64,000 nucleotides of DNA, taken from Patiria miniata (Eukaryota; Echinodermata; Asteroidea; Valvatida; Asterinidae). The notes beneath the pieces were generated by a model. It saw only the letters and a list, made by a program, of their open reading frames with translations, was not told where the DNA came from and did no database searches. Shown here in pieces: positions 10,269 to 20,290 of the stretch. The stretch is from NCBI RefSeq assembly GCF_015706575.1, contig NW_024037074.1, forward strand, positions 19,271,334-19,335,333, read 5' to 3'. Within the stretch, counting starts at the first letter, position 1. Each line of letters starts with the position of its first letter. A program made the position numbers and the translations under genes.

Positions 10269-11021
10269 ACAGATGAAACAGACAAGATGTAGGCCTAGAT
10301 CTCCTAAAAAAAAAATTCTTAAATTGAAACCTGTGAAAAATAGTGGTGGGGGAGCCCCCCCTCAGGATCCCCTTCTGCACTGACATGTGACTGTACCATG
10401 AAATACATGTACATTGTACACAAAACTAATCATGTTGTGCACTTGTTACATGAATGTTACGAAAATCCATAAATCAGGCACACACATTCATGTTTTTGAA
10501 TGTTAGACTGGAAAAACTGGAACAGTACAGAGTCCCCGTAGGCCAAGTTGACTAGGTGGCAATCTGTGAAAATTGCAACCCAGACAAAAACCATCCCTGG
10601 GGCCGCATTAGGAAAGTGGCCATGCCTGCACGAGGTGTTCCAATAGCCTTGACTTTATACTATATTACTCTATTACTTTAAGATACTTGCAAAAAAAAAC
10701 ATGTCCCAAGCTGTCATTCGTCACTGATTAATTGTTGTTTTGACTTTATATAGTTTGAGAATACATCAATCATAAATGTTGACAAGTCGGGTCACATGTC
10801 ACACGGAAGCAGTATACTTAATTTGGTCATGGATGTATGTGCACGTACATGTTTCGTGCTGCTTTAGCACACTCCTTCTCAATCATTTGTATCTCGTTTG
10901 TCAATATTTCCCGGCAATTTGGAGTGACCCTAGTTTTATATAGAAATACTTAAAAGAAAAAAATGACTTAAGTGGAAACAGGAGTGAAAACTCAATTTAT
11001 TTGAGTGAATGAATTTCACTA

Positions 11022-11375
11022 TTAAACCTCCTTTGCGAACATACATTTTTGTGCCAAGTAGTCCTTTCAGTCAAAATCAATCAAGTGACTGTTTTCACAA
11101 CAGTTAAGAATTCCCAGCCTAAGCAGGATTGACTGGCCGTGACTGTTTTTGTAACTCCATACAGCTTTGCTTTGGCTGTGGGTAATTGATAGACCAGCTG
11201 TGCCCACAACTTGCCTGCTTTGTCCGTTCATGGTCTGTTGACTGAATGTGACTAGTCACAGTACTTGCTTGACATATGATCTGACTGCTGGTGACTAGCC
11301 TGTGTTAAAAGTAAAGCAGGGGAAGTGGATGGACATTTTGACTGTCTGTGACTGTTTAAATGGCAGGAGGGTTAA
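11022..11375 (+). mobile_element. Type C TTAA element, complete copy
   Basis: A 354 bp element bounded by TTAA, with ends TTAAACCTCC and GGAGGGTTAA. The body is packed with TGACTG or its complement CAGTCA in both orientations, for example GACTGTCTGTGACTGTTT near the right end. It has no coding capacity. Other copies lie at 1911 (truncated), 17063, 43047 (inverted) and 61907 (inverted). It is probably a non-autonomous piggyBac-like element. Confidence 0.75.
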
Positions 11376-11598
11376 TCGACTTGACTTGACCTTACATGTA
11401 TGTAATTTCAGTGGGATTGAGTGAATTTACTCTCAAATAGAGTGAATTTTCACTTCATTCTCTGGAAATAACAGAGTTAGCTGTTATTTCTCTCTCCCCC
11501 CCCCCCCAATAATTTAAATGAAATGTTTTAATGTAAAGAATTAACCCAGCTCTTTTGTCGCTCTTAACAGTTTTCCCCCTCCTTATTTTATCGTTCAG

Positions 11599-11699
11599 TT
11601 AACAAACCTAAAGTGAAGTATAACAAACATGGTCATCAGAAGTTGACAACTTTTAGTCGTAAAGGTTTAATCTCATTTATCGGTCTTGAGAACTTCTGA
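11599..11699 (+). CDS. Candidate terminal exon, unknown basic peptide
   Basis: A strong pyrimidine tract (TTTTCCCCCTCCTTATTTTA) leads to TCGTTCAG, ending at 11598. A phase-1 frame then encodes a basic peptide beginning VNKPKVKYNKHGHQKLTTFS and stops with TGA at 11697-11699. It joins in frame to the donor at 9405. An internal donor at 11659 or 11665 would also leave phase 1, so this need not be the last exon. No poly(A) signal lies close by. This is weak evidence. Confidence 0.25.
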
Positions 11700-11800
11700 C
11701 AAAAATTGCAACACATCTGGCAAGATGACGTATTGAAACTTTTTGTGTGACGGCTTAAGTTGTCACGGATGATGCTTTAGCAGCTGTGTTGGTGACTACC

Positions 11801-12020
11801 TCAAATCCCTGTAGCTCTGTCCTGTACGTCCACTCTAATTTCTAATTTGTCATCCCGAATAAGTGCAAAATAACAATACATGGTCTCTTGGATTACTGAG
11901 ATACCATTTGCCTGACTGAAAATGTTCACATTCCATGAATCTCTTCTGGGCCAGCCTGTTGGCCTCAATCTATCCCCTAGATTCATTCACCTCCCCCCAC
12001 CCTAATTTTAAAAGCTTGTA
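11801..12020. other. Gap between candidate exons, nothing assignable
   Basis: Short overlapping open frames on minus (61 codons ending at 11801) have no splice support. Short caspase-like strings can be read in two minus frames here, but they are separated by stops and wrongly spaced, so they are not called. Confidence 0.3.
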
Positions 12021-12252
12021 TCATCGGATTGTGGGAGATAGACTCTGAGCTATTGGAACAGTTGGCTGAAGTGGCGTGAAATTATGAGCCAAAATGATGG
12101 CGTAGCCTCTGTGATGAATGGACACATCAGCGCGATGAAAGTTATCAAAGTAACGAGATGGCTCTTTAAATTGAGTAATGAAGGTCTCCCGTGTGGCGAA
12201 CGTCGTTTGGGAGTTGGTTGACGGTATTTCATCCAACTCATCACTGTCATGG
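12021..12252 (-). CDS. Caspase-like open segment (possible exon or gene relic)
   Basis: On the minus strand a strong acceptor, TTTTTTTTCCCACAG, ends at 12253. The following frame is open for about 77 codons to a TGA at 12021-12023. It encodes a hydrophilic linker (SDELDEIPSTNSQ) and then a stretch containing HHRGYAIILAHNFT, which resembles the start of the caspase large subunit (typical pattern: RG, then a hydrophobic run, then N-x-x-F). The next expected caspase motif, R-x-G-T with Asp, is missing. No clean donor follows and no QACRG pentapeptide was found downstream on this strand. It may be a decayed caspase copy, an unusual exon or coincidence. If the frame does not start at the acceptor, an ATG (MGNFFSH) opens seven codons upstream. 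Confidence 0.28.
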
Positions 12253-12299
12253 CTGTGGGAAAAAAAATTGCCCATACCTTTAGAGAGAGGTGTCAGAAA

Positions 12300-14190
12300 C
12301 TTGATCGCAAGGAGTGTATAAATGATATTAAATATTCTGTAAATGATAAGATATTAGAGTGTATGAGTGTTATTTGATAGTGTTACTTTGTTTAAATTAC
12401 CTACAGTGTATGCTGATGTGAACGCCTACAAAAGTAACATCTTATTTGCCTGTTGAACGACATTTATTCACCATTTATTTTTAAGCCAGGGAAAGACATC
12501 TGTCCACAAAATTCCACTAGTTAATGCAGTGCTGTAACCCTAACAACCCCAACCCATCAAAATCCAATTGCATGTTTTGTTGGAATCTGTTGGAGTGAGT
12601 ACTGCACTAGTAAACTGATTATATGGGGTTAGACATGTATAATCAGAGTCCAATAGTTTGGGTGTAGAGTTTACCATTATGGTGTTGGATTTTGCAAGAG
12701 TGAGGAAGGTTCCTTCAAGTAAAATTCAAGGGGGTTAGTTAATGAACTTACAAATTCAGTGTAATTGATTATTTAAAAAACACAAAGATACTGGCATTTG
12801 AAGTTGGAACATCTGTGACAGAGAAAATCTCATCTTGAAATCTTGAATCAACTAAATGTTAGCCTATAAAACAAAAAGTACATGATGTAGCTCATATCTC
12901 TTTTGCAACACTTGAACTGTACAAATTGTATAACCTACATGTACAGCCAAGTTCAGATAAATAGCAGTTCGTGTTACCTAGAAATTAGGCCAGTAACCGT
13001 CCAAGACTGTTTTAAGCCCTTAGGCCGGGGGCTTCAGAATATCCTTTGCCCCAGGGTACCTCGAGCAAGGGACAAACAAAAGTGGTTCCTTATTTAACTG
13101 GTCACTGGACGGATTGTGGTGGAGTGTCAATACGTGCGGTGGAAATTGTTAACAAGGAGGAAATGACCGGAGCATGTCGTGGCAGTATTACATGCGCTTT
13201 CGGTATCTTGTACAAAATACATGTTTTGAAGTGTTATGTATTTTGCTGCGTTACGGTTATATTAATAAAGTAGGCTACACTTTTCATTCGGGGATGAAAA
13301 AAGTGGGGGAGGGGGCAAACGATATGATATTCCCCCCCCCCCCACTTTAAAAAGTGGGGGGGGGGGGGGGGGGGGGGGCTTGTCTCCCCCCTCCCCCACC
13401 GATTGACGCCCATAGCTGCTTTCCTATATGAGTTGAAAACTACTAACATTTGTGGACCAGCTGAGCTGATTCAAGAAAAGGGAACTACCCGAGCAATCAA
13501 TCATTGTTTAGTGGGTCACAGCTTTTCTGAGGGTTTTTTATTTTGACACATTCGCCATCTGATCGATATTTCACCGGAATCCCTTGTGCTGGGCAGTGCT
13601 TATCCTGCTAATAAATATTCTACAAGATTAAGTTGGGTGTCTTGAAATGATCCCCTCAAGCCTTTGTGCCCTCGGTTTGTTACGGTTTGTTACAGACTAG
13701 ACTGTCAATTATGTTACCGGTGACGAAAGAGAAGAATTATTATCGCACAGATTATGAAAACCGTTGACTGTGACAGCTGTGGGCCACCAGATAAAATTGT
13801 CCAGTTATCAATTTTCTTGTGAACGATCACCCACAGAATTGATTCCGATCGTGTGATTTGCCCAGGGCAACGACCATCAACGTCATTTCTCGTGAAAGAA
13901 ACCAATGAGATATCTGACGAAAGGAAATTGCGACAGTTTTTGAGATAACGCATTCTGTTACATAATGTCTAACATTTTATTTCAATTTGAATTTCAAGGC
14001 CTGCTTGTTTGACAGTACATTGGTGTGTGCCTGTGGAATAGGGGAGCCTTTTCATTCACTGGTTTTCAATATTACATTTTTTTTCCCATGTTGGATTTTC
14101 TGATGGAGAAGATTTGGACATTTCATTTTAATAACGTTCGAGAAAAAAAAAACACCTTAAAACAAAATTGTTCGTGGGAACTTAAAAACA
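12300..14190. other. Non-coding stretch
   Basis: No supported exon. Notable contents are a C12/G23 hairpin at 13332-13378 and scattered AATAAA-like words near 13262. An open minus frame at 13714-13953 lacks any domain signal. Confidence 0.4.
13332..13378. repeat. C-run and G-run palindrome
   Basis: Twelve C, then ACTTT, AA, AAAGT, then 23 G. The two halves are complementary for 17 bases around a 2-base loop. The G run could also form a four-stranded structure. Run lengths in such tracts are error-prone in sequencing. Confidence 0.8.
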
Positions 14191-14198
14191 GCCAAAAG

Positions 14199-14447
14199 TA
14201 AGTAAAGTAAAATCTGTCATGAGCCAATGTGGCCCATCAGGCCGGTTTCAGTAGCATGAAACTGGGATGCTAGTCCATCACAGGTTACTCCCCAGCCAAT
14301 GCTGGTACCCATTTATATTCATTGGTGGAGAGAGGTAAGTGGGGGTGAAGTGGCTTGCCCAAGGACACAACATATGACCAGCAGCTGGATTTGAACCCCT
14401 GACCCTCTGATCACAAGTCACGAACCCTCACCGCTTGGCCATACTCC
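14199..14447 (-). mobile_element. tRNA(Ser/Leu)-type SINE, copy 1
   Basis: On the minus strand the head carries an A box TGGCCAAGCGG (14431-14441) and a B box GGTTCAAATCC (14387-14397), spaced as in tRNAs with a long variable arm. The body includes the block complementary to GGCTTGCCCAAGGACACAAC and a region around CCCATCAGGCC, shared with 40011-40298 and partly with 63112-63245. Confidence 0.7.
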
Positions 14448-16960
14448 CCCAAACGGCCAAAAGTCAAATATTAATATTTTGAATTTATTATTGAATTTCT
14501 TGTCAGTTTTGAAAATCTGAACACTTGATTGCATAAATAATCTTTCTTCAATTTCATTCTCATAAAAACTATAACAAAGAAGTGCTTCAAGGAGAGGTAC
14601 ATGCAGAGAAAAAGGAGCCTGGTTCACCTACATGTACACTTTGATATAATCTGGGCGATTGAGTGATTATCCCAAAATTCAAGTTCGTGTGGTTGAATCC
14701 AAGTACGAAAATATTTCTGAGCCCCAAAGTTCTGAGGAAACGATGAGAACCCCTTCCCCCTCCCTTCACTCAATCACTGCCACCCCCCCCCCCCCATGCT
14801 TTATTTTTCTCTTGGGGGCACTAGATAAGCAGATAGTTGGAACCGGACACCTTTGAATGACATCCTGTTTTGGCAGAGTTCGGGTTCTAGCTGGCATGCA
14901 TCCTGGAGATTGGACGCTTGAAGCTGATTCAATCCCGCAGGTGGATTTCAAACACCTGTGGTCTTGGACTAGTACCTGACATCCCCCTCCCCCACCCCCT
15001 AGGCTTCCAAAAAGAAGGGCTTCTTGTTATCACTGGATGGCAATATGAATTGGAAGAAAAATAAGTAAAGGGGAGGTAGTCGGGGGAAGGAGGCGGGGCT
15101 GGGTGGAGCCGTGTGTGTCACGCTTGTCCTTGACTTTGTGGGAAAAAGTGCATGGCGTGCCGACCCTTAATTTGCTGGAGAGGAAAACATGCATCGTGTG
15201 CATACTGTTAATTGGAGGGCTTATAGGGTCAGCAATGTTTATATATTTTTTAGCAAACTTTTAACTGAGATTAGCCAAGTGCAATATGAAGACAATCAGC
15301 ATACATTTGTCTAAAGTGTTTTCTAGTCTGATTTTATAATAAAATAATTAAAATAGTATAATTGTTGGTAAAAATGGTACAAATATGCATTGATGAAAAG
15401 CAAACCTAGCTTATGATTGCTTTGCCAAACTCATGGTGAAACTTTCACTTCATCATTAGCACATGTTGTAATGTACTTGTTTGTCTACACATTGTATAAA
15501 TTTGGCCAGATCGTATAATGGTTAAAGCTGCAATTTCAGTATCTTGTGTTCTTAAGTTATTCACTTTAACAGCCCTTATGAGATACATGTGAATGCAATT
15601 GTATGAAGTCATCTTGCAAAAGATGAAGTCATACATTGATGATGTATCCTCTGTCCCGCCATATACATGTAAGCGCGTCCCAAAATACCCGCAACTGTTT
15701 TGTGTGAGGCTCTAGTGTCCGAGCAGAAACACTTACAGCCATTATTTTTATACCATTTTAAAGCTTGGAATCTTAACTTTATCGCTGGTGAGTATTGGTG
15801 TGATATTTAAAAGAGTTTCAAAATTACTAGTGTTCAAATAAAGGCATATCGAAAACCAAACTCAACCGATTGCAAGGAAAATCGATGAGCGCACTTTTTG
15901 AATCTTACATACTATAATTTCTAAAGAGACTCAGAATAACAAAAACAATATTGGGAATTTATTTAAGGCGAAATAAAAAAACATGTTTAGCATCCTGTCT
16001 GTTTGAAAAAAAGGAAGGAGGAGGCATTTTTTTCCCCAAAATGGCCGCCCAACCCATTTTCCAAAACGACCGGCCGGGCTGTTTTTCAAGATGGCTGCCA
16101 GCTTTTTTTAAAATGGCCGCCACTTGGACTCAGGAAATGACATACCTGTACCAGCTTTATATGGGCTAGATGCAACAGACAAAGAGGCCACTGTTTAAAA
16201 TTTATCATTTTTGGGGGGTTTTGTTTTTTTCAATAAAAAAAAAGGAAAAAAGGAGGCGGCCTCCAAAAAGGAAGCGAGCGGGGACACTAAACATGTTTTT
16301 TTGTATTTGGCCTAAGGTGTAGTCCAATGTTTTTAACAAAGTTAGAATAAACAGGAAAATGGACTGAATGTGTTCATCTTTGTCGGGAGGAGTAACACTA
16401 CACGGTTGGCAATATCCATGCCAGACTTTAATTTCACCCTCGGGTCAAGTAATTAGGCCAATTCTCCTATTTTCTATGGTCAGTTCCATTACTTCTTAGC
16501 AGGCGTGTTGATCACCATAATTGCCTCTCTCTGTCCTCCTTAATGTCTTGCTGTGACCCTTGTTTTTGTACAAGCAATAAACCTGGTGGGGCCTCCCGAG
16601 GGGTTTAAGATCAGGGCCCCTGGTGACCCATTAGTGGACAAATTGGTTCCATTGACCCGGCCTGAAATCAAAAAGCCCTTGAAGTTGAACCAAGAATGAT
16701 CACGGAATCCCCCATAATGCCTTCAAGGGATTTTGAGGCTCTCTGTTTGCACAAACATGTTCTGAGTTCTTCAAAGTGTAGTGTATATGTTTATTTAGAT
16801 AACATTTAGTCTGGTTAGTTAAAATTGTAACAAGCACTGCAGCATTTTAATAAAAAAAAAGCTGTATTACTAAAAGCTGAACAGTAAATGTCATGAACAT
16901 AAATAAATAAAACCATCAAATATTTTAATGATTTTTTTAAGACAATGACACCAGTATGTT
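14448..16960. other. Non-coding stretch with candidate regulatory sequence
   Basis: No supported gene. At 15003-15064 a C-rich acceptor (CCCCCACCCCCTAG) is followed by a short open stretch. It might extend the candidate gene at 7.5-11.7 kb, but two frames are open and neither is convincing. A cluster of ATGGC-type words lies at 16038-16122. The interval 16400-16740 is unique, rich in transcription-factor-like words and free of repeats. Confidence 0.4.
16038..16122. promoter_or_regulatory. Cluster of three YY1-like words
   Basis: AAAATGGCCGCC (16038), CAAGATGGCTGCC (16087) and AAAATGGCCGCC (16110) each resemble the YY1 core AANATGGC. They may simply be a decayed tandem repeat, because the spacer also contains TTTTCCAAAA-like repeats. 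Confidence 0.3.
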
Positions 16961-16965
16961 ATAAT

Positions 16966-17062
16966 TTAATAACCCTCCCTTTCTGGCTGACAAATTCAGC
17001 TATGCCATCACAGCAGTCAAAATCAATCAAGTGACAATTTTTAACAGTTGAGAATTCCCTTG
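16966..17062 (+). mobile_element. Type C fragment next to a full copy
   Basis: Starts AACCCTCCC and contains the CAGTCAAAATCAATCAAG, GTGAC and CAGTTGAGAATTCCC blocks of the type C left half. It ends where the next complete copy begins with TTAA at 17063, giving two left ends in tandem. Confidence 0.55.
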
Positions 17063-17420
17063 TTAACTTTCCTTGATGCAAACATACATTCTGTGCTTAG
17101 TAGCCTTTTCAGTCAAACTCAACCAAGTGACTGTTTTCAGCAGTTAAGAATTCCCAGCATATATATAAAGCATAAGTGACTGGCTGTGACTGTTTATGTA
17201 AATTGACACAGCTATGCTTTGACTCCGGTTGATTAATAAGCCAGCTGTGACCACAACTTGCCCGCTTTGTCCATTCATGGTCTGTTGACTGAGTTTGACT
17301 AGTCACAGTGCTTGCTTGACATATGATCTGACTGCTGGTGACTAGCCTGTGTTAAAAGTATAGCAGGGAAGTGGATGGAAATTTTGACTGTCTGTGACTG
17401 TTTAAATAACAGGAGGGTTA
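17063..17420 (+). mobile_element. Type C TTAA element, second complete copy
   Basis: A 358 bp copy collinear with 11022-11375. Shared blocks include TCATGGTCTGTTGACTGA, CTTGCTTGACATATGATCTG and GACTGTCTGTGACTGTTTAAA. The right end reads AGGAGGGTTAT, so the final TTAA has lost its last A. Confidence 0.72.
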
Positions 17421-20121
17421 TTTTGATATAGCCATGGCTTGACTGGAGGTGATTGTAGCTATACACCAATTACCTTCCCCTGCATTTAAAGTTTTTCTGT
17501 GTTACGATTCACAGAAATTGTTCGTCGGGCAGTAACCTTTAAGAACAAGTCCTGCAGGCCATTGTATCAAGCTGATATTCTTTGGCAAATATCACTTTTG
17601 CCTGTGTTTGTATTTTATGAGTAAATTATCACTAGCCTTGAAGGATGTGTGCCTAGGTTGTTTGTATTCCCTGTGGCTGTTTCTTTAAGTTATGGCTAAC
17701 TCTCCTCAGCCCAGTTGTGAGCACGCTGTACATATTTAATTTGCTTTCTTTTGAAAGTGACGTACAGGTTAAGTTAACACAATTACAGTTCCATTATTTT
17801 CCCTTACAGTAAATTCAAAAGAGTTGTTATTTGAAGGCCAAATTTTTACGCTGAGAAAAAAATGGTGACATTGTAGATAATTTCTTTTCTGACCAAGCTA
17901 GTGTCTCATTGAACCCATTTTGGAAGTTTAAGACTCATGTAGACATGTGTCCTCGGACCGAAAATGAAGTTTAAAAAAATGGGGGGGGGGGGTTAGGAAT
18001 GTCTAAAATTGATTTTATTTCATCTGTTCTGGATAGTCATGAACATGTGCAGTATGTAAACTTGTCATCTGCACGTGAAAGATTAAATTGCTGAATGAAT
18101 TGGAAGGAAATAAAGACGTATGACTTAGAAATATGCAACACCTAAAACTTTCTGGGTGTAAGCAACTTGATTGATTCAACTCCGGAGCCAAGAACCACAA
18201 TACAGCTGTATCACCTGGCATATTGAGATGGGAATTAATAGGATTATCAGAACCATCATGTATGTATACAAATATAGTGAATTTGCTGAATTTACTTGAT
18301 GGAAATACACAGAGGCCTATCTGTGTTCAGCTTGAATGAACTTTAACCAGCTTCTAAGGTTGCTTTTCAAAATTGGGCAAAGTTCCAGACCACATTTTGG
18401 AAGAAAGCCAATTCTTCTATTTTTTACGAACCTTTGTTTTTAGAGAGAACCGTGGGAAAGTCAAAGAAATTGCCGTTAAAGGCACTTAGTATCATTTGCA
18501 AACACTCAAAAACAAATAATCGTATGAAACATCCTGTGAAATCGTTGAGCCTGGTTTGCTGTCATTCTCAAGAAAAGAGGAATTTTGTATTAGTAGTAAT
18601 GATGGGTGTAGGATAACCATCGCTGAGAACAACTGTTTTTTTGCTGCAAGCCAGCTGTTGGCTTGATACATACACTGGGGTATGAATATATATGTATGAC
18701 TGTATTACTTTTCCACAACAGAGTTGGCACTTGGGCACTCCCTACGACCTGTGGGTTCTATGCATGACAGATTCCCCGAGCAGTGCACTTTGATGGTTGA
18801 AAATGACCAGCATTTTTTGTTTTCATTTTTTTCAGCATCAGAGGACACAATTTAGGTCTCGTTCAAATTACGTCATTTCCCACAGACCATCCATGTGCAT
18901 CAGCATTTTGAGCGTGAACTTGCATAACGCGCATCAGCTGCATCGTATTTCGAACACATTCGAGCAACAAGCGTGCTTGTTTGGAACATTTTCAACACTG
19001 CGCAATGCGTGCTTGATTGCGTAAAAATACGCAGTTGCAGTTCCCCTACAGAGATGGCCGTCATTGAGCGAGCCCTATACACTGAACAGCTCAGTGGAAC
19101 AATATCTGCTATAAATTAATAGCCCTGGTTAATAATTGGCCCATTTCATGAAATTACGACAAATGCAAATGATCCTATGTACATTTGTACCTTTAAAATG
19201 TCATTCATTTCAGAAAAAAAAGTAGCTCCCAGTTCTCACCCCTTGCTTCTGAAGTGAGCTGGGCAGAGATGATTTTCCCTTTTGCGAAATTGACTCTGAC
19301 AGTTGGGCCCTCCACATTTCCCCCTCCCCGCTGCTCCGTCAAATTGGCACCCACCTGGCACCCAGCGAAGCCCCATTTTCCAACTCTGATTTTTTCTTTC
19401 AACCAACGTCGGGGAAAACATTTATTATTGACCTGCTGTCAGGATAAACAGGGCAAAGGGACACGGGACGAACATGACAGGTTCCTTTTTGTTGTGAGGA
19501 GAAAATAAAATAATGACATTGGATTTTCTCATTATTATTATGAGAATGGAACTGGATCATTCAGCGTCATGACCCTTCAGCTGAAAGTGCCCTCACCTTT
19601 CATGAGGGGGTCTTTACAGGTAGCTTTACATGTACAATGTATGTTGTGGCTTCAGTTTGATCAGTTTATTAAAAAATGAAAGTACACTGGTGTAACAAGG
19701 CTGTGGGGTGGGGGCTACAGAGGGGATTTCCCCCTTCTCTCCAGGCCATTTTCCCCTTTTTTACCTGTGCCCGACCCCTCAGACTTTTGAGGGGGGATTT
19801 TATTGTTTAAAAGCATGACAAGATCCATTGACTGCCCCCCCTCCCACAATATGAGGCCCTGAACGAATGTTAATGTACCCTTGTTCAGATATACCCCTGC
19901 ACATTGGATTGTATCGTGCTGTTTATCCAGTACTTAAGCATGAAGATCACATTGTTAACCCTAACCTTCCCAACTCCATCAAAATCGACCTCCCTATTTG
20001 GGGGTATTTTGGCAGATGAGCCATGCGTACCAAGTCCATCAAAAACCACCTTCCGATACATGTATAGCAGTAGTGGATTTGTGGTGGGGAGTCTACTTAT
20101 TAGAAGTGTGACATCATTTTG
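17421..20121. other. Non-coding stretch
   Basis: No gene recognised. A G run lies at about 17981-17992. At 18797-19024 a 75-codon frame overlaps a T-rich acceptor-like tract, but it has no donor or domain and is left uncalled. Confidence 0.4.
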
Positions 20122-20290
20122 ATTAGAAATGTGGACTAAGCTGTTGATTGGTCAATTTGGATGGCCATGTTTTTGTAATACAACAAGGGGTTACCGAAGA
20201 CCAGATATATAAGGCGCCTGCTGAATGGTCAGAATCTCGAGGTCAAGATGCAGTCTTGTTTTGCATAATCGCAGAATCTGCTCTCGTTTC
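20122..20290. repeat. Dispersed repeat, copy 2 of 2 (pair with 1180-1490)
   Basis: Contains TTGATTGGTCAATTTGG, ATACAACAAGGGGTTACCG, AGACCAGATATATAA, AATGGTCAGAATCTCGAGG and TTGTTTTGCATAATC, in the same order as the first copy. Confidence 0.55.

Noticed and set aside
11600-11830. Further caspase-like strings on minus (GFEVV and VCYTSL type)
   Set aside because: They lie in different frames, with stops between them and spacing unlike caspases.
15003-15064. Possible extra exon after a C-rich acceptor
   Set aside because: Two frames are open, the donor (AATAA before GTAAAG) is weak, and no transcript or homology links it to other exons.
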